DNA of 64,000 nt from Mesorhizobium sp. M4B.F.Ca.ET.058.02.1.1 (GTDB lineage Bacteria; Pseudomonadota; Alphaproteobacteria; Rhizobiales; Rhizobiaceae): positions 2,790,001 to 2,854,000 of the forward strand of contig NZ_CP034450.1 in NCBI RefSeq assembly GCF_003952505.1. The letters run 5' to 3'. The translations under genes and the position numbers were made by a program. This document shows, one piece after another, positions 1 to 12,400 of this stretch; the stretch's first letter is position 1, and each line of letters starts with the position of its first letter. The notes below the pieces were generated by a model. That model saw only the letters and a list, made by a program, of their open reading frames with translations, was not told where the DNA came from and did not search any database.

Positions 1-1511
1 AGGACAGTCCGCGCTTCCAGCAACGGGTCTTCCAACCGCAGGATCGGGGCGCCTCGCTCGATCCGGGCGCCGGGAGTCGCGACAATTTCCGCTACCACGC
101 CATCGACACCGGCATTGACGACTCCGTCGCCCGGCAGCCAGACGACACCCTGCGCGGCGGTCGCGTAGGGCAGCGGGATGACGAAGAATGGCATGGCTGC
201 CAGCGCCAGGCTGGCTGCAACGACGGCGAAGGCCCTCCCCCTCGTCCTTCTCAATGATGGGCTCGTGAACAGGAACCACAGCTGGCGCGCCAGCGGCACG
301 CCAACCATCAGCACCAGCGCCCACCCGGCCATCATCATGCCGACGACGAAGAAGCGCTGGCTGACCAGTGTGACGATCGCCACCATGACGCCGATCCGGT
401 AGAAGAACGCGGCGACGCCGTAGCTGAAAAGCCAGAACTCTTCGCCTTGTGCGGTTGCCGGCGTTTCGGCGCTTTCGATGCCGAACAGATACCGCTGCAC
501 CACATAGCCGAGATATTTGGTCGCGCGCTGACCAAGGTTCGGTATCTCGAGAACGTCGCTCAGGACGTAGTAACCGTCAAAGCGCAGCAGCGGATTGCCG
601 TTGAAGAGCAAGGTCGAAATGCCGCCGATGAGCATCACGTTGAAAGCGAAGGCGCGCACCAGTCCGGGCTCGGCGTTCAGCCAGACGATCAACGCCAGAC
701 AGGCCAACAGCCCCTCGACGATAATGCCTGCCGCCCCCACCAGTGCGCGCTGCCACTTGTCCCGGAATGCAAGGCTCTCCGACGCATCGACATAGGGCAC
801 CGGCATGAACACGAGCAGCATCACGCCGATCTCGTGCACTTCGCCGCCCCAGCGCTTGACGGCATAGGCATGCCCGAGTTCATGCAAGGCCTTGATGAAG
901 GGATAGGCAATCAGGATCAGCACGATATTCTCGGCCGAGAGAACCCGGTCGGTCACGTCGCCGGTCAGCGCCTGCCAGTTCATCGCAGCAAGGAAAATCG
1001 AATAGGCAACCAGCACCAGGAAGGCGACGCCGCCAAACCAGGACAGGAACGGCCGCACCAGCGGATAGGTAGCGTTCAGGAATTCGTCCGGATCGAACAG
1101 CCCGACGCGAATCGCCAGCGGATTGGCGAATTTCGACAGAAGTTTACGGTTGTGCTGCTTGCTGGCGCGGTCGGCGATTTCCTCAATGTCAGGCGGAATG
1201 TCACCGAACAGCACATCTGAAGCGTGAAGCTGCCCCAAAAGGCGGATCACCGCGTCCTGTGTGATGACCTTTTCATCGAGGCGTTCGCAGGCGCTGTCCC
1301 ATACTTCCTGCATGGTGCGTCGGCCGGTCATCAGGCTGATGATGAAATAGGCCTCCGGCGTGAAACGATGAAAACGGCCCGAAGTCCGGTCCTGCATCAC
1401 ATACCAGACCTGGCCGCGGAAGATCGTGCGGTGGATGCTCACCTGGCTTCGCAGCCGCGGCTTCAATTGCGCGACGCGATACCAGGACGAACTGAAATAG
1501 CTCCTGTCCAT
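1..1511 (-). CDS. PqqD-like / M50 metalloprotease / HlyD-type fusion protein (partial, 3' end outside window)
   Basis: The reading frame starts at ATG 1511, two bases after the stop of the upstream HlyD gene, and stays open for 503 codons to the left edge, so the C-terminus is missing. Residues about 45-105 look like a PqqD-type winged-helix domain (the RiPP recognition element fold). The middle is a polytopic membrane region with the M50 (site-2 protease) zinc motif HELGH at residues 210-214 and the distal ligand motif NPLLRFDGYY (Asp312). After about residue 455 a lipoyl/HlyD-like segment begins (GDGVVNAGVDGVVAEI). Proteins of this architecture are often annotated as putative peptide zinc metalloproteases and accompany export of large proteins or peptides. 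Its position directly after the HlyD gene and the giant surface protein suggests an inner-membrane processing or export component. Motifs are seen in the sequence; the role is inferred. Confidence 0.88.
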   Translation of the reverse strand, partial: MDRSYFSSSWYRVAQLKPRLRSQVSIHRTIFRGQVWYVMQDRTSGRFHRFTPEAYFIISLMTGRRTMQEVWDSACERLDEKVITQDAVIRLLGQLHASDVLFGDIPPDIEEIADRASKQHNRKLLSKFANPLAIRVGLFDPDEFLNATYPLVRPFLSWFGGVAFLVLVAYSIFLAAMNWQALTGDVTDRVLSAENIVLILIAYPFIKALHELGHAYAVKRWGGEVHEIGVMLLVFMPVPYVDASESLAFRDKWQRALVGAAGIIVEGLLACLALIVWLNAEPGLVRAFAFNVMLIGGISTLLFNGNPLLRFDGYYVLSDVLEIPNLGQRATKYLGYVVQRYLFGIESAETPATAQGEEFWLFSYGVAAFFYRIGVMVAIVTLVSQRFFVVGMMMAGWALVLMVGVPLARQLWFLFTSPSLRRTRGRAFAVVAASLALAAMPFFVIPLPYATAAQGVVWLPGDGVVNAGVDGVVAEIVATPGARIERGAPILRLEDPLLEARTV

Positions 1512-1513
1512 GC

Positions 1514-3391
1514 TCAGCCCGCCCAGCGCCAGAGGGTCAGGCGCAGCCAGTCGATCATCTTCTGGGTGTGGACGAAGAACAGCAGCCGTTCATCCACATG
1601 GGTCTTGCTGACGCCCTCCATGCCGGGACGTAGCCGCGCGGGGGATCCGGCAAGAGAAGCCTCTACCATGAACGAGTTGCGGCCGTTGCCCTGTCGCGAG
1701 ACAGAGGTGATCTGTTCGATCCTGTACGTCAGCGGCTCCCTCGGCAATGCGCTGACCCGCAACTGGCCGGTCTGGCCGATCTTGATGTCTTCGATGTCGC
1801 TTTCGTCGACTTCCAGCACCACGCGGTAAGCATCGAGCGGCGCGATGTGAAACAATTCCTGGCCACGCTCGACCGCCGCGCCGACCGATTGCGACAGGTC
1901 GCCGGAGACAATAAATCCGTCAAACGGCGCCACCAGGCGGGTGCGACGCAGCTGTTCGTCGATCAGCGACAGCTGCGCGTCCGCCTGCTTGATCTGGGCC
2001 TCGATGATCTGGCTTTCGGCGCGCTCGCCACGCGCCAGCGCGCGGTCAAATTCCGTTTCTTTCTGAGCCTTGGTAGTGACCAGCCGCAGCCGCTCGAAAT
2101 TGAGGTCCTGATCGTCGAGTTGCGCCAGCAGTTGATCCTTGCGCACCGTTTCGCCTGCCTTGGCGAATTCCGACAGAACATAGCCACTGAATGGGGCGAC
2201 GATTGTTCGCTGCACCGAGCCGCGAATGACAGCAGGCGCCGTTACCGCATAGGGCGAGGTGGCGACGCTGAGGTAGGCGGCGATCGCCACCGCGGCCAGC
2301 GTCACGATCTTGCGGCCGATGAAGCGTGGGCCAAGCAGCCGCTTGATCTGGATCCAGCCTGCCTCGAGCGCCTTGGTGAAGATGGTTCGGTCGTTGCGGC
2401 GTTTTTCCTCGAGGACCGGTCCGACCACGGCCGCAACTGCGTCGCAAAGGTAGATCGTCTCCTGGTCAAAGCGCGCGTCGACGGGCCGCAGGAAAGTGAG
2501 CGCGCCCGTCATCCGGCCGTTGCTTTGCAGCGGCACGGTCAGGGCAGCGCCGTTCTTGTGCTGGCGCGTCAAGGCTTCGTGCGCGAGGCTGACGCGATAT
2601 TCCTGCCCCTCGCGCGATGGCGCGACGACCACGGCCCGCTGGTCGATCGCCTCGTCCATCGCCGCGGCGACGTCACGCATGAAACTGACCTTGCTGTCGA
2701 ATGCCGCCGAGTGGGACACCGCCGCAACGCGCGTCCAGCGCCGGCGCATCACGCCAATAGCGACCGGGTCGCAATTCAACCGCATGGCGAGTTCTGTAAC
2801 GAGCGCGGTGCAGGCGCTCTTGTACTGCTTCTTCTCAATCACCGTCGCCAGCATGTCGAACGCAAAGCGACTGCGCTGCGCCGCCTGTTCGCTCTGATCG
2901 CTCATGCCGCGGCGCACATGCACTTCCACCCAGCCGCAGGCCCACTGGATCTTGCGCATGATGTCGGTGAAGGCAGCGTCGTTTCGCTTCACGGCAACGG
3001 CACAGGCGCCGAACAGATGTCCGTCGATGAGGATCGGGGACGCGATGATCTGTGTGTCGTCTGCCGGACCCGATACACTGACGCCCTGACGCTTTCCTGT
3101 CGCCATTTCGGCGGCGCCGAGAAGCCCGCCGGCCGGCGACTGTGAGTTCGGCCATGCGGCGGCCAGCACATAAGGCCCGGCATCGGCTTCCCCGAGCACC
3201 AGGGCTGCCGCGGAGGCATCGGGTAGCTGGCGGCACAGAAGGCCCAGCCATGCGCCGATGAACTCATCAGACGTCCCGGCAGCACGGAAGCGTGTCCACA
3301 GCGCCTGGTCTAGAACGCTGTAGCTGACGATGCCGGTATCATCCAGCATCCTGCGAGTGTCACCTTCAAGGATGCTATCGGCCATGGACAC
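1514..3391 (-). CDS. GAF-domain HlyD-family membrane fusion protein
   Basis: This 625-residue protein has a long cytoplasmic N-terminus: a GAF-like region at about residues 15-150 and a clearer GAF domain at about 170-335. A single membrane segment (near residue 365, VTLAAVAIAAYL) leads into a HlyD periplasmic adaptor with a lipoyl half-motif, a short coiled hairpin (KAQKETEFDRALARGERAE) and beta-barrel domains (VVLEVDESDIEDIKIGQ). HlyD-type adaptors link an inner-membrane transporter to an outer-membrane channel in type I secretion and efflux. A cytosolic GAF module of this size is unusual and suggests ligand-gated assembly. The first start is GTG 3391; ATG 3385 is an alternative and neither has a strong ribosome site. 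It lies 59 bases after the giant gene and is presumably co-transcribed with it and the downstream M50 gene. Confidence 0.9.
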   Translation of the reverse strand: MSMADSILEGDTRRMLDDTGIVSYSVLDQALWTRFRAAGTSDEFIGAWLGLLCRQLPDASAAALVLGEADAGPYVLAAAWPNSQSPAGGLLGAAEMATGKRQGVSVSGPADDTQIIASPILIDGHLFGACAVAVKRNDAAFTDIMRKIQWACGWVEVHVRRGMSDQSEQAAQRSRFAFDMLATVIEKKQYKSACTALVTELAMRLNCDPVAIGVMRRRWTRVAAVSHSAAFDSKVSFMRDVAAAMDEAIDQRAVVVAPSREGQEYRVSLAHEALTRQHKNGAALTVPLQSNGRMTGALTFLRPVDARFDQETIYLCDAVAAVVGPVLEEKRRNDRTIFTKALEAGWIQIKRLLGPRFIGRKIVTLAAVAIAAYLSVATSPYAVTAPAVIRGSVQRTIVAPFSGYVLSEFAKAGETVRKDQLLAQLDDQDLNFERLRLVTTKAQKETEFDRALARGERAESQIIEAQIKQADAQLSLIDEQLRRTRLVAPFDGFIVSGDLSQSVGAAVERGQELFHIAPLDAYRVVLEVDESDIEDIKIGQTGQLRVSALPREPLTYRIEQITSVSRQGNGRNSFMVEASLAGSPARLRPGMEGVSKTHVDERLLFFVHTQKMIDWLRLTLWRWAG

Positions 3392-3450
3392 CCGTTTCGA
3401 GGCGGCGGACGCAGTTCGCGAAATGTATGAACTGCGCCGTCATCATTGTC

Positions 3451-6400
3451 TCAGCGTACTCCAAACAGACTGGACAGGCGCGACAGCAGCCCCTTGCGGT
3501 TGCTCCATTCGGCGAGACCGTTGAGGTCGTCCGAAGCCGCGTCGCCATCGTCGTGATCCGCATCAGGCGCCGCATGATGCGGACGGACCTGCTGCCGATC
3601 CTGCGCGGCAACGAAGGTTCCGCTGGTTTCGTCAAACACCCAGTCGGGCTGGCTGCTTGGCTGCAGGCCGGAAGTAACCCCTGTCAGCACGATATCGCCG
3701 GGTTTCGCGCTTGCATCGGCCTCAGAGTCGGAGTTCGCCACCGCCGCCGCATCGCCTGAAGCTCTTGCGGCCGAGATCGTGGTGACGTCTCCGACCGCCT
3801 GAGCCGGGGCGATGCCAGCGCTCTGAAGCAATCCATGCTCCTTGGCGCCGACAAAGACGCCCAGGCCATCATGGAAGAGCTGCGTTGCAACCTCCTCACC
3901 AGCCGATCCGGCCTCCGGCAGCCGGCGCTCGCCGACGGCCAACTCAGCCGACATCACGCCCGTCTCGTCGTCATCGTGATCGAGGCCCGCCTGATGGCCG
4001 ATTTCGTGGATCAGTACCGACAGCAGGTCCATCCGCCCCTCGGCCGCGCCGCCGGGCAACGCCGTCAGGTGGCCGGATGCATCGAGCTGGAACTCGCTGC
4101 TGTCGAGAGGTGACAGGTCAACGAACCAGCCATTTCCGGCCGCGTTGCGGTCGATCAGCACGGCGCCGAACACCGACTGTGCCAGCGCCATGCCAGGCAG
4201 ATCGACGACCTGCACATCCAGGCTCGACAGTTTTGCAAGCTCTGTCGCGTCCAGTTGGCCGCTGGCCGACCAGATCGCCATCGCCTGCGCCAGCATCGCC
4301 CTGGCCTGATCGACGCCGACCGCCGTTGCTGTGTCTCCCGCCTGGCCGGGCGAAGCCAGTGCCAGCTGATTGGAGCTGGTGCTGAACGCCGAGGCGTTGG
4401 TGCGGACCTGCAGCCGGTCGAAGGACGCCCCGGCATTGCCTGTCACCAGGCCGAACTCGCCATCGGCAACGGCTGAGTTGAAGCCATAGCTGCCGACGAA
4501 TGCGCCGTTGACGGTGATCGAGACGGCAGCGCCACGTATGGTCAACTGGACTTCATAGTCCGTCGTTGAACTGAGCGTGCGGGCAAAGCTTTGATCGATC
4601 GCCGTGCCGCCTTTCGACGTCACGTGTCCAACCAGAACCTTCTGGGCCGCCACATCCAGCGTGACGAACTTGTAGTCGTTGGCGCCGTAGTAATCGAAGA
4701 CGATGCCACCGGTGCCGGCGGTCTTCAACTTCGCCGTCAGTTCCAGATAGGCGTCCGCCCCGATCGCCGGGCCGACATCCAGCAGGTTGGTGCCGGCGCC
4801 GGCCGCCGCGTTCAGCCTGCCGCCCGAGAGCGTCCAGCCTTGAGCTGCGGTCTTCGACATCGGATAGGTCGGCGGCGCGTCGAACTCGGCTGCGTAGTCG
4901 AGCGTGATCTGGGGCGGCAAGACCTGGACACGGAAGTTGTCCACCGTACCCTTCGAGCCGCTGTTGCCGACACCGACGAGGCCCTTGTTCAGCGCCACCG
5001 GCTGGCCCTCGAGGATGCGCGGCGCGAAGGTGTAGCTGAACCAATTCACGCCAGCCACGGTCAAAGTCGCGTTCGTGCCGTTGACCGCGAGCAGGACATC
5101 GTAAGCCTGGTTTGCCTTGAGCTGCACCGGCTTGTTGGACTTGACCAACTGATGCCAGCCGCTGGCGTCGCGGTAGCCCATCTCGATCTGGTCGTTCGAG
5201 ATGTTGATGCCGGCATATTTAAAATCTGTCGGCGAGTAGTAGTCGAAGATGATGTAGGAGTTGGCTTTCCAGCCGGCCGTCGGCTTATCGGTCGTCAAGG
5301 TCGCCGCGATCTCGTAGTAGATCGGCGTATAGGCGTCGAGATAGAGAACCGCGGCTGCCTGGTCCCAAGTGCTCGCCGACTGAACGGTGAGCTTACCGCT
5401 GGTGACGGCGAAATTGCCCTCGTCGACCGCCACGACCTTGGCGTTGCCATCATTGAAGTCGGCCGTGCGCAACACGTCGCGCTTGCCGCCGGGGATGTTG
5501 CCCGCCTGGGGATCCGTCGGACCGCCGGTCTGATCCTGCCAGAAGCCATGATCCTTCTGGGTGATCAGGCCGATTTCGCCTTCCACGCCGCCCATGAACA
5601 TATGGACGTGGCTGTACTTGTCGTCCCCGTTGATGCTGCCAGTGTCGGCGGTGCGGGTGATGTCGACACCGTCGCTGAATGCCTGCGCGTAAAGGAAGTC
5701 GAACAGTTGCGGCGGCACCTGCCGGCTTACCGTCGCGATACCGAACGGTGCGAACGGCACCAGGTAGCTGTTGAACTCGCCGACCCAATCAATCAGGCGG
5801 TCGCCACCGGTGTTGCCGATCAGGATGTCGAGCCCTGCCCCGCCGAAAACGCGGTCCTCATACATTGGATGCGTCTCTGGCTGGTCGTTCAGCCAGTTGT
5901 TGGTCGAGAGTACATCATCGGCGTTCATGAGGTCGTTGCCCCAGCCGCCATAGATGTGGTCGCGGCCGGTACCGCCAACGATCCAGTCATTGCCCAGGTC
6001 ACCAAAGACCGCATCGTTGCCGTCGGTGTTGCGCTGCGCAAACGCCGTCGGCGTGCCGTTCGGCGCAAAAGCGATCGCGCCGTTGACCAGCGGTCCTTCA
6101 TTGTCGACGAGGTTGAGGAAATACTGGCGCGCGATAGGCGGCGTGCCGGCCTTCCATACCGAACCATCGGCGTTGAACATGATCGTCCGGCGTGGATCGT
6201 ACTCGTCGTAGAGGAAGAACTCGCCGAGCCGGCTCTGCACCGGCTTCGGTGCGTTCCACGGATCGCTGTCAGGACCAAACTTCAATACGTCGCCAGGATT
6301 CCACGGCCGCGAGAAGTCGGTGCGCACGATGCCCACGACATTGCCCGCCGCGTCGAAGCGCTGCGTGTAGGACTCCGGCAGGGCCTCGCCGCCGCCGACC

Positions 6401-9400
6401 GCATCGTCGCCGGAACCGCCATGGATGAAGTCGTCACCCAGGCCGCCGAAAATGATGTCGTCGACGACATTGGCGTCGAACAGCGGATTGTCGCCGCCCT
6501 GCGCATTTGGCGTCAGATTGTATGGCGTCAGGTCGACCGCCTTCTTCATCTTGCCGCCGACATTGATCGTCTCGGTCTGCACCTGTCCGGGCGTGTAGAT
6601 GAACTCGTTGAGCACATCGCCCTGGCTGGTGCGCGTATCCGGATCGGTCGCCAGCAGCGGCAGCACGCCGAACAGGCTTTCGCCGTAGGTCGCGCTGTTG
6701 CGGCTGGTGAAGATGCGGCCGTCGTCGCCCAGGATGCCGTCCTCACCGGTACCACCGGAGATCCAGTCATTGCCCCAACCGCCGATCAAGTCGTCATTCT
6801 CGGCATCGCCGAACATCCGGTCATGGCCGCCGCCGCCATAGGCGGTGTCGTCACCCGTCTCGCCATGGAACTCATCATGGCCACCGATGTCCTGCTTGGC
6901 CCATATGCCGAATTCGCTGCGATAGGCGGGATCGTTCGGGTTGTTCTTGGAGAACAGGTCCGGACGGAAGTCCGGGCCGCCCGGCGTGTAGTCGAGCAGA
7001 TGGATGCCGCGCACGACGAGACGCTCGCCACCGGCGCGCGCCGGGTCGTTCACGTCGTAATTGAACTGGACATAGAGCTGTTGCCCGGCCGTGCCGTTCG
7101 GATTGATGTCGGTGTGATTGACACCGACGATCCGCACGATGTTGCCGTTGTCGCCGATCATGGAGTCGGCATCGCGAGCAAAGCGCGAATTGATCAGCGT
7201 GCCGTCATTCGGCAAATTGTCGTCATTGCGGTCGATCTCGATGCCGGCGCCGCCGAAAATGTAGTCGTCGCCGTCGGGCCGCGCATTCGGATCAGTGAGG
7301 CTGAAGAAGGACGAGGACCCACCGATCAGATCATCCTGGCCGAGACCGCCGAATAGCTGGTCGTCACCGCCGCCGCCTTCGATGTAGTCCTGGCCGTCAG
7401 TCGCCGCCGTGAAGGAGGCGATCACCGTGAGCGGACCGATCGGATCGGTGACGCCGCCGGATGTGCGCGATGCGCCGACATGCGAGGTGCCGGCAAAGGC
7501 CAGTTCGATGCCGCCGTCGCCCTGCACCACGTCATGGCCGAGCTGACCGAACAGTTCGTCATGGCCTTCGCTGCCAGCGATGTAGTCGTTGCCGAAGCTG
7601 CCGACGCCGACCGTGCCCTCGTCGAAGGCGAAGGTATGCAGCGCCGCGTAGTCGACCGAATACTCGCTCCACCACGGAGCACCGTCCGGATCGCGATACC
7701 GCCGAGCGGTACTGTCGACCAGCAGCAGGCCGCTGTTGTCGGCATTGACCGTGCCGAGGCCGGCCGGCATCGGCCGGTCGGTACGGCTGTACAGCAAAGT
7801 TCCGGCCAGCGTCTGGAAGCGCAGGCTGAACGTATCGTCCAACAGGTTGCCGTCAGCGCCGCCCTGGCGCGACATGTAGACGTTGTCGCCAAAGACGCGA
7901 TCGTCTTGCTGGTCACCGTCGAGCAGATCATGCCCGGCGCCGCCCACGATGACGTCGCGGTCGAGGCCGCCGAACACCACATCGTCGCCGCCATTCTGCA
8001 GTTCGGCCGATTTGATGCCGGTGACCAGCACCAGCTCGGTCGTCTGGATGCGCTGCTTCAAAGCCGACGGCAAGTTCGGATCGTCGACGAACATTTCGAT
8101 CACGCCGTGATCGGCGAAGATGATGTCGTCGAAGTCGCCCAGCACGCCGGCAGCCGCGACCGAACTCGGCCCATAGCCGAGATGCGAGGCGCCATCGCCG
8201 AAGATCAGGTCGTCGCCCGCATCCATCAGGTCACGAACCGACGACTTGACCGGCTTGATCGTCGTGCCGTTGGTGTCGGTGTCCGGATTCGCCGAAGGCA
8301 ACGGACTGTTATCCACCGTATCGATGAACAGCTGGCGCGTGAAGATGTTCACGTTGATGCCGCTGTCGCCATAGATGTGGTCGGTGCCGCGGTTGCCGAT
8401 GATCAGGTCGTCGCCGGAACCGCCGGCAAGATGATCGCCAGCCTGGCTGCCGTAGATCGTGTCGTTGCCCGCGCCGCCATAGATCGTCAGGCCGACGCTC
8501 GGCAGGTTTGCCGATGGCGTGCCGGCGAACAAGGCGCTGGCGTCGATGATGTCGTTGCCGGCGAACTTGTAGCGATTGGCGAGCGGGAACACCCACTCGT
8601 CATCCTCATTCTCGCCGTCCTGCAGTTCCGGGAACGGATCGAACGGCTTCTCGCCGAATTCCATACCCAAAACATTGTGCGCCTGGCCGGAATACCAGAT
8701 GCCGTCCTGGCCGGTGTCGCCATAGATGACCAGCGGCGAGTTCGGTCCGGCGCCGCCGGTGACGACAATGTGGTCGCCGCCGATGCGGGCGCCGCCGTCC
8801 AGCGTGACGTCGGTACCGGAAACGGTCATCGCAACGCCGACTTTCGGCGTCAGCGCAACGCTCTGCAGGGTCATCACGGTCGCATTGAGCGCCTGGATGG
8901 TGAACGTGCCGGCAAAGCCGCTCAGTTGCACCTTCTGGCCCACATGGAAGCCATCCGCCAGCCAGCTGCCGGCGCTGCGTGTCAGGCTGTTGGTGGCGAT
9001 GTTGACAGTCGCCGTCCCGGTGATGACGCGCGGCTCTGCGACGTGCAGCGAACGCTCGGCATAGATGTTGAACGCGTTGGGCGCGAGCACGGTGCCGGCT
9101 GGCTGGCCGGCGCGTGTGTTCGGTGCGCTGAGCACCAGCACACTGCCGTCACCCCATGTCAGCGCGGAGTTGGCAGGCGCCGGCAGAGTCGCGTCGGCGA
9201 TCGCCAGAATGGTGCGCGTATAGGTCTCGCCCGCAAGCTGGATCACCTGGCCGACCTGATAGCGGTCCTCCGACCAGTCGCGGCCGTCCTGACGGGTGAC
9301 GATGATCTGTCCACCGGTTCCGGCGGCGATGTTCATCGGGCCGGCGCTTTCCAGATACATGTTGCCGCCGCCATGAACGAGCGTCAGCCCGCCATGCTGG

Positions 9401-12400
9401 CCTTGCACATAGAAGCTCTTCACCGCGTCGTTTTGCGTCGCCAGCGGCGCACCTTCGAGCGTCAGCGAGAAGCCGTCTTGCGAGATCTCGATGATGCGGA
9501 AGTCGCGCTTGCCGTCGGCATCGACCATGGTCACCAGATGTCCGGCGAGGTAGCCTTCATCGGCCCAGTTGACGCCGTCCTGGCGCGTGACGATGCCGCC
9601 GGTATAGGTCGGGTCGACGTCGACTTCGGCCACCACGGTCTGCAGCACGGCATTGGTCACCGGGTTGATGCGATTGATCGTGCGCGGCGCTTCCGAGACC
9701 GGCGCGAGTTGCCCGCCGATGACGTGCATGACCGCGCCGGCGATCGCCACGATCTGATACTCGCCCTTCGCAAAATCCTCATCGATCGAGATAAAGTCTC
9801 CGACCGCAAAGCCGGCCCAGTTGCCGCCGTCGGTGCGCGTGATGATGCCACCCGCCGTCGTGCTGGCCACATCCACCGACTTGTTCGGCGTGATCACATC
9901 CTTGTCGAAAGCGGTGATCGTATGCGACCCGTCCGCCACACCGACGAGCGTCGGTCCGCCCAGAACCAGGATCGAGTTGTCATTCGGATCCGCGCCTTCG
10001 GCCGGATTGGCCGGATCGATCAGCGCATCATTGATGGCGAGGATCGTCCAGACGCCCGCCAGGTTGTCGAACTTCACCGTTTGGCCGACGAGGAAGCCCA
10101 TGGCTTTCCAGTCGAAGCCGGTGCGCACGATGGTGCCGCCATTGGCTCCGGATGCCGTTACGTCGAACGTGTTCGTCACCTGAACCGGCGGCGCAGGATT
10201 GAGCGTGCCTTCGATGACGAGCTCGTCGTTGCCCTCGCCGAGCATCAGGTTGACCACCTCGATGGTGCTCTTGGTGTCGTCGGTGCCGAAATCGCCATTC
10301 GAGTCGACGCTGATGCGCCCGAAGCTGATGCCACCTGGGAAGAAGCCGGATTCACCGAAGGTCGGATCGCCGGTCACACCAAGCCCCAGGCTCAGATCGT
10401 CAGCCATGTTGAAGCCGGTGAGCGTCGTCTCGGTCATGACGCCGCCGACATCTTCCTTGCTGGTGTCGTTGAAGATGTTCAGCACGTCGATCTGCTGCGA
10501 TTCCGGCGGCTGCTGGCCGATCGCGATCAGGAAGTCGTCGGCTTCGCCGGGCAGCTTGAGGCCGTTCTCGAGCGAACGGTCGGCGCCGGTGACGCCGCCC
10601 TCGACAGCCAGCGGTCCGCGCAGCTTGGACAGATAGTGACCGGAAACCGGGAAGACCTTGACGCCTTCACGAGTGATCGGCACATCGTATTCGGTGTCGG
10701 CGCGCAGCTCGATAGTCTGCTGCTGGTAGTAGTTGGCCGGCGTGAACACAGCCACGGCGGCGGTGCGAACCACACGCACGTCGTTCAGCGTGTCGCCCAG
10801 ATGCGGCAGGATCTGCGCCACATTGGTGCCGGTGATCTGGATTGTGGTGTCCTTGGTGTCGTTGTCGCCGCGGATGATCGCGATCTTGAAGTCGCCGATC
10901 AGATTGTCGGTCGAGTCGAACAGGCGGATCCACTGCCCCTCGAGGAAACCGAATGCCAGCCAGCCATCGTCCTCTTCGCCAAGTCCGTCGATGGTCATCC
11001 GGTAGGTCGGAATACCTTCTTCCATGACCTGCTCGAAGCGGATATCGCCGGTGTACTCACCGTCCCGCGCCAAATCGGACAGGATGACGTCGGCCTGCGC
11101 GCCTGTCGTGGCGAACAGCTTGTCGACCTTGAAGAACTTTCCATCCGCATCGATCGAGGTGATGAAATAATCGCCGCTGTCGACGCCGGCATTGCCGATG
11201 CGTACCTGCTGGCCGACGAAGAACCCTTCATCAACGAAGCTGCCGAGATCGGCACCGACCCCGCGCGTGACCTTGCCCAGGCCACCATCGTTGGAGAAGA
11301 CAAGATTGCCGTCGAATATCTGCGTTGGCCTGAGGCCGCCAATGATCTCGTACCCCGAGCCGGGCGTGACCGCGATCCCGTTGACGCTGACGACATCCGC
11401 CAGACCGTCGGTAAGCACCGCGACGTGAACGCTGGTCGACGGCGCCTTGGTCAGGCGGATCGTATAGTCGTCGGTGTCCGATCCGTCGCCGTTGAGCAGC
11501 GTATTGCCTTCACTCTCCAGCACGACCGCGCCGGCGCTGTCATTGTCGATAACGTCGATGTCGACATAGCCCGGGCCTGAGCGCAGGTTCGGGAATACGT
11601 AGTCGTGGTCGGCGTCGACCGTCAGCGCCTGGTCGAGCTGGAAGAAGATCGCCGCCGTATGCGGGTCCTCACGCGGGATGTCGTCGCGCGCTTCGATGCC
11701 GACGCGCACCGCATCGTCCCAGTTTCCGCTGTCGAAAGTAATGCGCCAGTAGCCGTCGGCACCCTTGAACATGCGGCCGTCGAGATCGTTCGGATCGTCG
11801 ACGTCGTAGATCATGATGTTTTCGTCGCTGAATTCGTTGACGAACAACTTGACGACGATCGTGTCGGTCGCTTCGGGCGCCGTGGCTAGCTGTACCAGAA
11901 GTTCGTCATTCAGCTTGGTCGTGGCATTGCCTTCGATGACGAGCGAGCGGCGATCTTCGGTATTGGTGCCGGGCGCCACTTCGGTGACATAGATTCCGGG
12001 CGTGTCGTTGTCACGCAGGTCGACTTCGACGTTGCGCACATCCGCGGCGTCGAAGGGATCGCCGTCCGGATAGGCCGCCGCCAGCACTGCGGGTGCGACA
12101 CCGCTGGTGTCGGAGATGACACTGTGCTGAATGACGACCACCCGATCGCCCTCGGCGCGCAGATCGTCGGGGGCGTAGAGGTACACGTTCTGCGCCGTGT
12201 CCCAGTTGGTGCTGTCGAAGGCGAGCACGATCGAGCGATCGTTGATGATCGTCGGAACGCCGTTGATCATGATGACATGCTGGAATTCGCCGTCGGTTCC
12301 CACGGCGCCGGGATCCAGCGTCGAAAGCCAGATCGTGTCGCCGATGCCATTCGGCAACGGTGCCGGGTTGATCAGGGTGCCGTCTTCTTCCTGCTGCGGC

